From: Desmonostoc muscorum FACHB-395
GTDB taxonomy: Bacteria; Cyanobacteriota; Cyanobacteriia; Cyanobacteriales; Nostocaceae
Assembly: GCF_014698035.1 (NCBI RefSeq)
Contig: NZ_JACJSF010000011.1
Coordinates: forward strand, 1 to 64,000
Direction: 5' to 3'
Length of the DNA stretch: 64,000 nucleotides
A program made the position numbers and the translations under genes. The notes beneath the pieces were generated by a model that saw only the letters and a program-made list of their open reading frames with translations, did no database searches and was not told where the DNA came from. This document shows positions 55,278 to 64,000 of this stretch, one piece after another (within the stretch, counting starts at the first letter, position 1; every line of letters begins with the position of its first letter).

Positions 55278-56324
55278 TTACGGATAAATTAAGATTTTAT
55301 AAGTATCCGGTGTGGGTGCGATCGCTTGCTCAACAGCTGCTGATAAATCTTTTAATGGATAGCGATCGCTAATCAAAGCTTTTACATCAATTCGCTGATT
55401 AAACACAATATCGGCTGATAGGTTCTGAAGCCGATAAGATGAGCTATAACTGCCTATCAAGTCAATTTCCCGACGGTAGAGAATATTTGGGTTGATAGGA
55501 ATTTCCACCTCATCAGGAAATTCAGCGAAAAATAAGATTTTACCGCCTTTGCGGGTACTATCAAGTGCTTGAAAGAAGGCTTTTTCACTGGGAACAGCCA
55601 GCAAAGTAACATCAACACCTAGTCCACCAGTTAAGGCAGATATTTTGGCAGGTAAATCGGGATCGCGTGCATCAAAAGCCGCCTCTGCACCGACACTCAA
55701 AGCTTTATCAATTCTAGAGGGTAGTAAATCAGTAGCGATCGCTTTTGCTCCGAAATACTTCACCAACATAATGAACATTAACCCAATTGGCCCAGCACCA
55801 GTAACTAACACAGTTTGTCCTGGAGCAATTTGAGCTTTTCTCACTGCCTTCAAGCAGCAGTTAGTTGGTTCTACAAAACTTGCTTCTTCAAAACTAATAT
55901 TATCCGGGATGGAAATTAACCCACCATTTTCCACAATATGTCCAGGAACCTTGACATAATCGGCAAAACCGCCACCACTGGCGTTAAAGCCTGCGGTTGT
56001 GGAGATGTTTTTGTAAACATCGCACATAGAGAAATTATCATTTAGGCAGTAGGCGCAACGCATACAAGGGATGTGGTGCATCACGGCTACCCGTTGTCCA
56101 ACTTGCCAACCTTTGACATTATTGCCTATTGCTGCGATCGTGCCGGCAGTTTCATGTCCAAAAATACGCGGCGGTTCATACAGTGGATAACGAATTTTCT
56201 TAATATCTGACTGACACAACCCCACAACCCGCACCTGTACCAGCACTTCATCTGGTTCCACAGTTGGGACTGGGATATCTTCGTAAGACAGTTGATTAAC
56301 GCCTCTAAATACCTGTGCTTTCAT
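55278..56324 (-). CDS. Zinc-dependent medium-chain alcohol dehydrogenase
   Basis: The 348-residue MDR-family enzyme oxidises alcohols or polyols with NAD(P). The structural zinc loop is CMRCAYCLNDNFSMC (about 96-110). Catalytic zinc ligands include the Cys in GLCQSDIKK (about 38) and the His/Glu in FGHETAG. The Rossmann motif is GAGPIGLMF (about 175). It resembles the sorbitol/threonine dehydrogenase group. The substrate is unknown. It is transcribed alone. Confidence 0.92.
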   Translation of the reverse strand: MKAQVFRGVNQLSYEDIPVPTVEPDEVLVQVRVVGLCQSDIKKIRYPLYEPPRIFGHETAGTIAAIGNNVKGWQVGQRVAVMHHIPCMRCAYCLNDNFSMCDVYKNISTTAGFNASGGGFADYVKVPGHIVENGGLISIPDNISFEEASFVEPTNCCLKAVRKAQIAPGQTVLVTGAGPIGLMFIMLVKYFGAKAIATDLLPSRIDKALSVGAEAAFDARDPDLPAKISALTGGLGVDVTLLAVPSEKAFFQALDSTRKGGKILFFAEFPDEVEIPINPNILYRREIDLIGSYSSSYRLQNLSADIVFNQRIDVKALISDRYPLKDLSAAVEQAIAPTPDTYKILIYP

Positions 56325-56552
56325 GCTGTTTTTTCCCCACTCAACGATACTAGATGTAACATTAGTGGTGAACTTTAAGCTATCAGATTTGAGATTTCTG
56401 TGTTTTAGCTCGATAGAATTTTACGGGCGCATATCAGTATTTCTTTGCTGAGTAAATCAAATAGCTTTCTAAGAGATAAGGGTGTGTTAGGGCTTGCGTA
56501 ACGCTGTATTATTTTTAAATATTTTCTCAATATTTTCTCCGAGACGCTAGCA

Positions 56553-57059
56553 ATGACTATTCGCCATGCGACTGAAACTGACTTACCTGCAATTGTGGCA
56601 ATTTATAATGCTGCAATTCCTAGCCGCATGGCAACTGCTGATTTAGAGCCAATATCTGTAGAAAGTCGCCTTCTTTGGTTTAAGGCGCGATCGCCTTCAC
56701 AACGCCCGCTTTGGGTAATCGAAGTGGAGGGAATAATTGCTGGATGGCTTAGTTTCCAATCCTTTTATGGGCGGCCCGCCTATAATACGACTGCCGAAAT
56801 AAGTATTTATATAGCCCCTCAATTTCATCGCTGTGGTTTGGGACGACAACTATTAGCACAAGCAATTAGCGAAAGCCGTACTTTGGGTTTAAATACCCTA
56901 TTAGGCTTCATTTTTGCCCACAATCAGCCTAGTTTAAACCTTTTTAAAACATTTGGTTTTCAACCTTGGGGACATTTACCTAAAGTTGCCGAAATTGACA
57001 GCGTTGAACGAGATTTAGTAATCATGGGACTTAGAATTATTGATATTTACACAGATTAA
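56553..57059 (+). CDS. GNAT-family N-acetyltransferase (phosphinothricin acetyltransferase-like)
   Basis: The 168-residue enzyme begins MTIRHATETDLPAIVAIYNA, typical of the family. The acetyl-CoA-binding motif is QFHRCGLGRQLL (about 92-103), followed by NQPSLNLFKTFGFQPWG. GRPAYNTTAEISIYI supplies the beta-bulge strand. It probably acetylates a small amine; this group includes PAT/Bar-like enzymes and methionine-sulfoximine acetyltransferases. The exact substrate cannot be told. Confidence 0.9.
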   Translation: MTIRHATETDLPAIVAIYNAAIPSRMATADLEPISVESRLLWFKARSPSQRPLWVIEVEGIIAGWLSFQSFYGRPAYNTTAEISIYIAPQFHRCGLGRQLLAQAISESRTLGLNTLLGFIFAHNQPSLNLFKTFGFQPWGHLPKVAEIDSVERDLVIMGLRIIDIYTD

Positions 57060-57185
57060 AATCGTAAACTGTCCATGATTATGATTTAGTAGGAAGGAGT
57101 TTTTATTGTAATAAATTCTTTGTTTTAGCTAGTTTTAGCCAGTTGGGATATTCAGTCATCAGTAAATCATAAAGTTCTTGATCTG

Positions 57186-57428
57186 CTATAGTTTCTTATC
57201 TCCTGAGTGTTTTAAAGAACCATCTAATGATTGCAGGTTATTGTAGAAAATAAAGTATTTCTCATCGGGTATTTTAGCATTCGCGTCTAACATAAATACG
57301 GAAGCATCAATATCATAATTTTGTCCAGCTTGATTTGTTTGCCAACCCAAGCCAATAGCTACTTTCTTTAAACTAGGAGCTTCTTTAGAAAGATTAAATC
57401 TACCACCTTTGCTTAATTCAATTTCCAT
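57186..57428 (-). pseudogene. TerD-family gene, N-terminal half only
   Basis: The 80-codon frame begins MEIELSKGGRFNLSKEAP and continues VAIGLGWQTN, YDIDASVFMLDANAKIPDEKYF. This is the standard start of TerD-domain proteins (calcium-binding, tellurite/stress resistance). It stops after LKHSGDKKL, so the second half of the domain, about 110 residues with the acidic GEGLGDDE loop, is missing. It is transcribed after the other fragment, beyond a terminator. Confidence 0.7.
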
Positions 57429-57471
57429 TTCATATACATCCTATAAATTTAATTTGTTAATTAATTTATAC

Positions 57472-57507
57472 AAAAAAAAGGGGGTATTCATGACTCTTAC
57501 CCCCTTT
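57472..57507 (-). terminator. Rho-independent terminator after the terD C-terminal fragment
   Basis: On the minus strand AAAGGGGGTA and TACCCCCTTT form a 10-bp stem followed by TTTTT. It is very strong and lies 27 bp past the stop at 57534, before the second fragment. Confidence 0.85.
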
Positions 57508-57533
57508 CTACTTATTACCTTTTGAGATAGCTA

Positions 57534-57965
57534 CTAAGCAGCATATCGCTCTACAAAACTTTGTAGTCCTGATTTATAACCAGCACCGACAGCTTGGAAT
57601 CTCCATTCCCCATCTTTTCGATAAAGCTTACCAAATTCAATTGCAGTTTCTGCGGAAGCATCTTCATCTAATTCATACTGAGCAATTTGTTTTTCTGTAG
57701 TGTTGTCATAAATTCTGATAAATGAGTTTCTGACTTGTCCAAAATTTTGCTTTCTTTGCTCTGCTTCATGAATGGTAACGACAAAAACTATTTCTTGAAC
57801 CGAAGCATCAACTTTGCTCAAATCAATTTGAATTGTTTCATCGTCTCCAAGCCCTTCTCCGGTTCTGCTATCTCCTTCATGTTTTACAGAACTATCTGGT
57901 GATTGGGAGTTGTTATAGAAAACAAAGTATTTTTCATTAGGAATTTTCCCGTTAGCACCTAACAC
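57534..57965 (-). pseudogene. TerD-family gene, lacking its N-terminal ~45 residues
   Basis: The 143-codon frame begins at a GTG inside the domain (MLGANGKIPNEKYFVFYNN) and runs to the normal end (AVGAGYKSGLQSFVERY). All later TerD blocks are intact: GEGLGDDETIQIDLSKV, IVFVVTIHEAEQRKQNFGQV and the acidic strand. The first part (residues equivalent to MEIELSKGGRFNL to YDIDAS) is lost, with a stop eight codons upstream and no ribosome site. It is probably a 5'-truncated terD. It could still give a partial protein. Confidence 0.65.
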
Positions 57966-58132
57966 AAAGATGTCTTTATGTTAATAACCAAGTGAAAGCT
58001 CGGAACCTAGAGCTTTATTATCAATAAGTTATGGCAGAACCAATATCTGATCGTCTGATACTGCGATCGCTGCAATTATTTACCAGAGTCAGCAAATGTA
58101 GAGATACAAACTTTTGCATCTCTAAACATTTT

Positions 58133-59608
58133 TTAACAACGCTGCAACTGCGTTAACAACACAACAACTTCATCAATTACTTGCCGCACAGCCGTTGCCG
58201 GTTGATCCGATTGATTCACGATAATACTAAAAACTAATGGCTCATATTTAGGCGAATTTATATATCCAGATAGAGAAACTACACCCGTTAATGTACCTGT
58301 TTTTGCTTGCACAATGCCCTCAGCAGATGTGTTTTGAAAGCGCCCTTTTAAGGTTCCAATTTTACCTGCTACGGGTAAAGATGCGCGATACACATATCCT
58401 GCTGGTGTTCTTGCCATTCCTCGCAAAGTTTGTACAAAAGCTTCTGGTGTCGCTAAATTCCGACGTGATAAACCCGAACCATCTACTAAAATATAATTTG
58501 CTGGATCAACTCCCAATTGAGTTAAACTCGCTTTGACAGCTTCTAAACCAACATCAACGCTAGTTTTAGTTTTCACTCTGGGTTTTTCCCCAGCTAATGC
58601 TCTCAATAGTGCCTCAGCATAAAGATTATTACTATTCTGAAGAGTTTCCATTAATAATTCAGATAAAGGTGGTGACTCTACAAAAGCTATTTCCTCTTGA
58701 TGAACACCACCAGTTACCACTAATGTTTGTCCCAAAGGAATTTTTTCTGTTGCCAAAGCAGCACGGAAGCGTCGTAAGAAGTAATAATTAGGGTCAATTA
58801 CAGGCAAATCTATTAAAGACGGTTCAGAATTTGTTGTTAGTTGTCCTTGAATTCGTAATGCTGTTCCTGATAATTCGCGGGTAATATTGACGTAAGTTGG
58901 TTGATTTTGGGCAACCGTTATTGACTGATTAATTGTCCGCCACTGTTTCGCCTCGCCAGGATCAATCCACACTACTTGTAAGGATTTACCCACAGCCTGC
59001 GGTACAAGTTTTAAGCTAAAAATATTTTGATTGAGAATAAAGCTGCTAACTGGTGCGCCATAGTCTGACTGCACATCTTCCCATTGCCAGGTGGGGTTAA
59101 CAATGTCTCCTTGAATATAACTATCATCAGCTATCAATCTCTGAATTTGAGTAATACCTTTCTGTTTTAGCTGCTGTGCTAATGTTTGCAGTTGAGTATC
59201 ACTTAAACTGGGATCTCCCCTACCGACAACACGTAAAACACCATTGCCATTCTGATAAATAGAGGTGCGAATCCGAAAATTAGCACCCAATTGCTGCAAT
59301 GCAGCTGCTGTTGTCAGCAATTTGAGGTTAGAGGCGGGAATAAAATATTTCTGAGCATCCCGACTGTAAAGAGTTTGCCCACCACTTGACAGGGGTTGTA
59401 CCAAAATTCCCCAGCGCACCCGACTAAATAAGGGACGATTGATTACAGCATCTATAGCTGTTCCCAGTTGGGTAGAGCAAATTGATTTTGTGGTAGTTGT
59501 TGGCGCGACTTGGGTTTGTGCTTTCGCAATAGAACTAAATCCTATCTGGCTAGTCAAAAATATTAACAAAACACCCAGTGGTTGATTGAAAGTCTTAAGT
59601 CTCACCAA
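58133..59608 (-). CDS. D-alanyl-D-alanine carboxypeptidase/endopeptidase (PBP4, DacB family)
   Basis: The 491-residue periplasmic enzyme trims peptidoglycan cross-links. The signal peptide covers about residues 8-31 (GVLLIFLTSQIGF...AKAQ). The active-site SxxK is in PASNLKLLTTAA (about 92), the SxN motif is SNNLYAEALL, and KTG is in VQAKTGTLTG. The large domain insertion between SxxK and SxN is typical of class C PBP4. The start ATG and length fit the family. Confidence 0.93.
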   Translation of the reverse strand: MVRLKTFNQPLGVLLIFLTSQIGFSSIAKAQTQVAPTTTTKSICSTQLGTAIDAVINRPLFSRVRWGILVQPLSSGGQTLYSRDAQKYFIPASNLKLLTTAAALQQLGANFRIRTSIYQNGNGVLRVVGRGDPSLSDTQLQTLAQQLKQKGITQIQRLIADDSYIQGDIVNPTWQWEDVQSDYGAPVSSFILNQNIFSLKLVPQAVGKSLQVVWIDPGEAKQWRTINQSITVAQNQPTYVNITRELSGTALRIQGQLTTNSEPSLIDLPVIDPNYYFLRRFRAALATEKIPLGQTLVVTGGVHQEEIAFVESPPLSELLMETLQNSNNLYAEALLRALAGEKPRVKTKTSVDVGLEAVKASLTQLGVDPANYILVDGSGLSRRNLATPEAFVQTLRGMARTPAGYVYRASLPVAGKIGTLKGRFQNTSAEGIVQAKTGTLTGVVSLSGYINSPKYEPLVFSIIVNQSDQPATAVRQVIDEVVVLLTQLQRC

Positions 59609-59773
59609 TTTTCCTTATCCCAAAGATAGATATTTTTAGTTTGCTAACAACTTCTTTCCGGAGAGAGAAGAATTGGCTCAGTAAAGTTACTTAACTAGTA
59701 TAGGGAAGATGTTCACATGTTTCATACGTGGCCGATGTCTACGACGGGCTGCGCCTACGCACAAACATAATTT

Positions 59774-60439
59774 ATGGGACTACAAAATAGAAACGTAAGT
59801 CAACCTGCACATACTACAGAAATACGAAATCGAGGCAATGGTGTGAGTACATTTTTATCTGGCGTAGCTGTATTACTCTCTACTTTGGCTTTGGGATGTA
59901 GTGGCTATGTAGCTTATGAAGTTTTCACGTTGCGGCAGACACTAAATGCTAGTAATACAGTCAGCAATACCATTCCCAGTCAAGTGCCAAGTTCTACAGC
60001 TACAACTTCTCCACAAGCAACGATCTCACCATCCCCAGCTGCTGCTACAATTTCAACAATTAGCCCTGGTCAATTTGTGCAGCCTGCTTTTGGCAAAAAG
60101 GCAGAAGTTGAGTTACTTTCAGCAAAGCGAATTAAAGATCCAGAAACTGGAAACCGTGATGTGGTAAATCTGCAAATGCGAATTCGTCGCCTTGCCACAG
60201 ACGGAGTTGTTGGTGATATTATATCGGTGGCTAGTACAACAGCCCGTAATGTTGAGACTAGCATAACCTACAAAGGAGTTGCTCTCAATCGCTCAACAGG
60301 AAGCGTTTCTTTGTTTCAAGTACGCCCACAAGCCTCCGCAGATGCTTATATCTGGCTAAGAGTTCCCGATGGTGTTAATAACTTGGACATTTTTGTGCCA
60401 GATACAGCCGCATTTAAAAATGTACCAATTTCTAATTAG
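59774..60439 (+). CDS. Membrane-anchored protein of unknown function
   Basis: The 221-residue protein has a short polar N-terminus, one hydrophobic segment (about 26-55, FLSGVAVLLSTLALGC...YVAYEVF), a Ser/Thr/Pro linker (about 62-95), and a compact C-terminal domain of about 120 residues. The domain contains ELLSAKRIKDPETGNRDVV and QVRPQASADAYIWLRVPDG, which suggests a beta-sandwich, possibly like extracellular DUF4352-type domains. Orientation with the C-terminal domain outside is likely. I do not recognise the family. Confidence 0.72.
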   Translation: MGLQNRNVSQPAHTTEIRNRGNGVSTFLSGVAVLLSTLALGCSGYVAYEVFTLRQTLNASNTVSNTIPSQVPSSTATTSPQATISPSPAAATISTISPGQFVQPAFGKKAEVELLSAKRIKDPETGNRDVVNLQMRIRRLATDGVVGDIISVASTTARNVETSITYKGVALNRSTGSVSLFQVRPQASADAYIWLRVPDGVNNLDIFVPDTAAFKNVPISN

Positions 60440-60596
60440 TGGTCTATAGGATTAATTTTGATAAAGCGCAAGATTCCCAACTTCTTTATGAAGTCAGGAA
60501 TCTGAACAACTCAACTTAAACAAAATTATTTTTTACTCTAAATTAGCAACCCCAAATTAACGATAGTAGATGCTTGAGGCTGTAATTGAAAAAGGA

Positions 60597-61055
60597 TTAC
60601 TCCTCTTCCTCTTCATCTTCTCCGAACACTGCGTCTATCAGTTCTTGTGCCCGCTCGTCTGAAATCTTTAAGGCTTCCTGAAGCTCAGAGATATAATCTT
60701 GTTCCGCCTCGGGTACTTCTTCGTCAATCCCTACTACTAAGATAGCGGTGATGTATGCAGCTTCACGATAACCTCTATTGGGCAAGGATTCGATAGACTG
60801 AGCTATTAAATCTTCTGGTTCTTCTTCTTCAATCAAACTGACGACTTTTTCGGTCAATTCTTCAAAGTCTTCTTCAGAGTAATCTTCAAATAAGTCAACC
60901 CGACCGAGAAATTCACTTAAAGCATATTCTTCTGTTGAAGAAATACCTTCACCATCAGCAGCAGCGGAAAATAGTCCAAGGATTGCGATCGCAACTTCTG
61001 GTTCTAGAGCAACTGAACTAATACTACGGCCTTTGGGCAACTTGCGTTTAGACAT
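60597..61055 (-). CDS. TerB-like acidic protein
   Basis: The 152-residue protein is all-helical and strongly acidic. The TerB-like core (about 17-140) contains AIAILGLFSAAADGEGISSTEEYALSEFL and ITAILVVGIDEEVPEAEQDYI. DGEGISSTE and DEEVPEAE match the paired acidic loops of TerB. The tail is GEDEEEEE. TerB proteins are linked to membrane stress and metal-sensing complexes with TerD-like proteins. Two broken terD genes lie 3 kb away, but no operon link exists. Confidence 0.8.
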   Translation of the reverse strand: MSKRKLPKGRSISSVALEPEVAIAILGLFSAAADGEGISSTEEYALSEFLGRVDLFEDYSEEDFEELTEKVVSLIEEEEPEDLIAQSIESLPNRGYREAAYITAILVVGIDEEVPEAEQDYISELQEALKISDERAQELIDAVFGEDEEEEE

Positions 61056-61162
61056 AATTATCCTCTAAAAGTTACGTGATATTTCAGGAAGTAAAATGCT
61101 TCCTAAAATTTAGGATTCCCAAAATAATGGAGAAAAATACATTGGTATAAATATTTCTTCAT

Positions 61163-61196
61163 AAAAAATACGCAGAGAGACATCCCTCTGCGTATA
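61163..61196 (-). terminator. Rho-independent terminator of acetolactate synthase
   Basis: On the minus strand ATACGCAGAG-GGATGTCT-CTCTGCGTAT is followed by TTTTTATG. It lies 28 bp past the stop at 61224. Confidence 0.85.
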
Positions 61197-61223
61197 AAAA
61201 AACTATTTAATTCTCAAAAAGCG

Positions 61224-63143
61224 TTACAGCTTCGTCCCACACTCAGCACAGAAGTTATGGGTAGGAGCATTTTTGGCATTGCAGTTACTACAGTAAACTG
61301 GTTCTGCTGCTGCTTTGGGCGATCGCTTCTGCAAGCCGACCATTTGAGCGTTGCTCTTACCAGGAACTACCATTGGATAGCAGTTTTCGTCTCTGGTGAC
61401 GTGGACATTTAAGATTACTGGGCCTTTGTGTGCCAGCATTTCGGCGATCGCATCTTTTAATTGACTGCGATCACTGATTACCATACCCTTAATGCCATAA
61501 GCTTGTGCCAATAACTCTACGTCTGGCATCCCTACTTCCATGTTGGAGCATGAGTAACGCTCACCATAGAAGGCTTGCTGCCACTGGCGCACCATTCCTT
61601 GCCAGCCGTTATTGATAATTATTGTCTTGACATTTATTCCATACTGTGCAAGTGTTCCCAATTCCTGTAAACACATTTGGAAACTGGCATCGCCACTGAT
61701 ACAAATGACTTCTTCATCAGGAAACGCCACTTTAGCGCCCATTGCGGCAGGTAAGCCAAAACCCATTGTTCCTAAACCCGCGCTAGAAATCCAGCGTCTT
61801 GGACCGTTTTTGAGGAATTGTGCTGCCCACATTTGATGCTGTCCGACATCTGTAGTGTAGAAAGCGTGGGGTGCTTGGCTACTAACTTCTACAATCACTT
61901 CTTGGGGTGAAATGCTGTCGGCGTGATGCGGCACTATTAGAGGATACTCTTCGCGCCAACGATTAACTAAATTTAACCACTCTTGGTTTTGATTAGGTGT
62001 AGCCTTAACACCTGTTTCTTTGCAGCGACGCAACAAGTCTACTAAGACGTTCCGCACATCGCCAACGATGGGCACTTCGGGAACGCGATTTTTGCCGACT
62101 TCTGCGGGATCGATGTCGATGTGAATAACTTTAGCGCGGGAGGCGAATTCGTCTAATTTGCCTGTAACGCGATCGTCAAATCTAGCGCCGACGCAAATCA
62201 GCAAGTCACAATCACTAACGGCAAAGTTAGCGTAAGCTGTGCCGTGCATCCCCAACATTCCCAAAGCTAGGGGATGATGTTCGTCAAAGCCACCGATCCC
62301 CATTAAGGTTGTGGTGACAGGGATGTTGAATAATTCAGCTAGTTCTTTGATTTCTTCATGGGCACCAGCTGCGATCGCACCACCACCGATATACAGTAGA
62401 GGACGGCGACTTTCAGTAATCAACTGAATTGCAGCGTTAATTTGCCGGGGATTTCCCTTCACGGTGGGACGATAACCGCGTAACTTTACTGAACCTGGTT
62501 TTACAGGTACATAGTCAAATTCTTCTAAAGCTACATCCTTGGGGACATCAATTAAAACTGGCCCTGGTCGTCCAGTGCTAGCGATGTGGAAAGCTTCGGC
62601 GACAATTCGCGCCATATCTTTGGGGTCACGCACTACATAGGAGTGCTTGACGATTGGTAGCGTAATCCCGTAAATATCGGTTTCCTGAAACGCATCTGTA
62701 CCAATGGACGGGCGTGCTACCTGCCCCGTAACCACAATCATTGGGATTGAATCCATGTAGGCGGTGGCGATCCCTGTCACCAAGTTAGTTGCTCCTGGAC
62801 CAGAAGTGCCAAAGCATACTCCTACTTTGCCAGTTGCACGGGCGTAACCATCTGCGGCGTGGGCTGCGCCTTGTTCGTGTCTCACGAGAATGTGCTTAAT
62901 AGCACCAGTTGCTTCCACCTTATACAGGTCGTCATAAATTGGTAGAATTGCCCCACCAGGATAACCAAAAATATAATCAACGCCGTGGCGATGAAGGCTG
63001 TCAAGTAGAGCAAAACCGCCAGATGCACGTTTGGGCACGACTGGGGGGCTAGAAGGACGAGACTGTTTGTGATTCTCAGTTTGTGGGAGACTAATTTGGG
63101 AGAGCGATTCTCCTGCGGAGACACTTCGTGAACGCACGGTCAA
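61224..63143 (-). CDS. ilvB: Acetolactate synthase large subunit with C-terminal zinc ribbon
   Basis: The 639-residue enzyme condenses pyruvates (or pyruvate and 2-oxobutyrate) in branched-chain amino acid synthesis, using TPP and FAD. The conserved blocks are [45 protein letters not shown] and the TPP motif [14 protein letters not shown]...[13 protein letters not shown]. The last 24 residues form a zinc ribbon with two CxxC pairs (YCSNCNAKN, then FCAECGTKL) that E. coli-type enzymes lack. An N-terminal extension of about 35 residues is also present. The ilvN small subunit is not adjacent. Confidence 0.95.
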   Translation of the reverse strand: MTVRSRSVSAGESLSQISLPQTENHKQSRPSSPPVVPKRASGGFALLDSLHRHGVDYIFGYPGGAILPIYDDLYKVEATGAIKHILVRHEQGAAHAADGYARATGKVGVCFGTSGPGATNLVTGIATAYMDSIPMIVVTGQVARPSIGTDAFQETDIYGITLPIVKHSYVVRDPKDMARIVAEAFHIASTGRPGPVLIDVPKDVALEEFDYVPVKPGSVKLRGYRPTVKGNPRQINAAIQLITESRRPLLYIGGGAIAAGAHEEIKELAELFNIPVTTTLMGIGGFDEHHPLALGMLGMHGTAYANFAVSDCDLLICVGARFDDRVTGKLDEFASRAKVIHIDIDPAEVGKNRVPEVPIVGDVRNVLVDLLRRCKETGVKATPNQNQEWLNLVNRWREEYPLIVPHHADSISPQEVIVEVSSQAPHAFYTTDVGQHQMWAAQFLKNGPRRWISSAGLGTMGFGLPAAMGAKVAFPDEEVICISGDASFQMCLQELGTLAQYGINVKTIIINNGWQGMVRQWQQAFYGERYSCSNMEVGMPDVELLAQAYGIKGMVISDRSQLKDAIAEMLAHKGPVILNVHVTRDENCYPMVVPGKSNAQMVGLQKRSPKAAAEPVYCSNCNAKNAPTHNFCAECGTKL

Positions 63144-63269
63144 ACCTCAGACTATAGCTAAAGTTAATGCTGGATTCTGTATTTAAGATTTCATTTTAGT
63201 TGAAAACTTCAATGAAAACCTGATTAATTTTTATATTCAATATAAAGATAGATTATTAGCCTACATTAA

Positions 63270-64000
63270 TTAAATTACGTCTTGCAAGACATTGCGGGTA
63301 TTTTTCCAAGCCCAAACACCGACAACAACAACAACAACACTCATTCCTATAAGCACAGTTCGCAAGCCCAAAGCATCAGTTAATGGCCCAGTAATTGCCA
63401 GGGGTAACGCCAGAGCGATGTTGACGGCATGATTTTGAAAGCCAAATACTTTACCGTGCATGGTAGATGGTGTTTGCTGTTGAATTAAAGTTTGCATGGG
63501 TACGCCAATTAGGGCAGCACCTATACCCAAAAATGCACAGAGTCCTAGCGCCAGTAATAAGTTGTGCGTAAAAGTGAACACCCCTAAAACTAGTGCCATC
63601 ATCAAAAATCCAATTAAAGGTAAGGGTTTGTGATGCAATTTATCACCCCAGTGACCTAAAATCGCTGCACCAGATACCATACCCACCCCTGCTGCTGCTA
63701 AGAAAAAGCCAAACTGTTTTTCTTTTAAACCAAACTCTTCAGCTAATCGGATTGTCAGCACTGTTAACGCTGCAAAGACACAATATAAAGTTGTCAGTTG
63801 CAGCATGGCATTCAATATCAAAGGGTTTTTCTTGAGATAGCGCAGGCTTTCGGTGAATTCAGCCCAAGGGTTATTTGATGCCCGATGTTCCCTCAATCGT
63901 TTGGGTTCTTTAAACTTAATCGGTTGCATGATTGCAGCCGACAATATGTATAATCCACCAACCACAAGCTCTTGACCGTATTCTTCTCCCATCCAGCTTT
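63270..64000 (-). CDS. MFS transporter, C-terminal part (partial)
   Basis: The frame runs off the right end of the window. The readable 243 residues have about six or seven hydrophobic segments, a cytoplasmic loop rich in Lys/Arg (KFKEPKRLREHR) and a motif like the MFS half-repeat (ILGHWGDKLHHKPL, about two thirds along). The C-terminal half is a standard MFS six-helix bundle. The N-terminal half lies outside, so the substrate cannot be guessed. An internal ATG at 63992 is probably not the real start. Confidence 0.85.
   Translation of the reverse strand, partial: SWMGEEYGQELVVGGLYILSAAIMQPIKFKEPKRLREHRASNNPWAEFTESLRYLKKNPLILNAMLQLTTLYCVFAALTVLTIRLAEEFGLKEKQFGFFLAAAGVGMVSGAAILGHWGDKLHHKPLPLIGFLMMALVLGVFTFTHNLLLALGLCAFLGIGAALIGVPMQTLIQQQTPSTMHGKVFGFQNHAVNIALALPLAITGPLTDALGLRTVLIGMSVVVVVVGVWAWKNTRNVLQDVI

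Overview
The window is chromosomal DNA of a filamentous, heterocyst-forming cyanobacterium of the Nostoc type. hetR is present with all its known key residues. Photosystem I psaK, the alkane pair aldehyde-deformylating oxygenase and acyl-ACP reductase, and the pipX-pipY pair also point to cyanobacteria. GCGATCGC (HIP1) octamers are frequent, and the intergenic space is full of heptamer-based short repeats and small palindromic elements, as is usual for Nostocales. Everything below comes from reading the sequence; no database search was run.

Layout. 1-10 kb: the tail of an unknown gene, then a partner-switching group (STAS antagonist, response-regulator PP2C phosphatase, HATPase anti-sigma-type kinase), a very large hybrid histidine kinase with GAF, CHASE3, PAS, two REC and an HPt domain, and an outer-membrane barrel-like protein. 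9.6-16 kb: a MerR / OmpR-type regulator / ribbon-helix-helix run, a Rieske oxygenase, a caspase-like relic, a secreted protein and a His-rich heavy-metal P-type ATPase. 16-24 kb: a small Cys-containing secreted protein, a set of nested small transposable elements, a Ski2-like helicase, then proC, sepF, pipY and pipX. 24-35 kb: EcfT/CbiQ-like protein, der, a site-2 protease with CBS domains, psaK, trpF, folE, an SDR, accA, acyl-ACP reductase, aldehyde-deformylating oxygenase and a lone ABC permease. 35.6-42.7 kb: a duplicated cassette, each copy holding a ~100-residue peptide with a Cys-rich tail followed by a large two-partner-secretion-type exoprotein. 42.8-50 kb: an unknown DNA-binding-like protein, moaA, rpsD, a Cys-repeat secreted protein, a TnpB relic, hetR, and a 2.2 kb hetR upstream region crowded with mobile repeats. 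50-64 kb: a coiled-coil/EamA fusion, a PiT phosphate transporter, a 13-copy 21-bp tandem repeat, a zinc alcohol dehydrogenase, an acetyltransferase, two broken terD genes, a PBP4-type peptidase, a TerB-like protein, acetolactate synthase with a zinc ribbon, and the end of an MFS transporter.

How the genes relate. Several neighbours have linked roles: pipX-pipY (nitrogen signalling and PLP homeostasis) beside sepF (division) and proC; accA, acyl-ACP reductase and aldehyde-deformylating oxygenase (fatty acid to alkane); and STAS/PP2C/HATPase (phosphorylation-controlled partner switching). The least explained part is the duplicated peptide-plus-exoprotein cassette at 35.6-42.7 kb. The two peptides align without gaps over about 67 residues and then end in unrelated tails with four cysteines each. 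The upstream DNA and the adjacent exoprotein are duplicated as well. This is the best candidate for an undescribed system.
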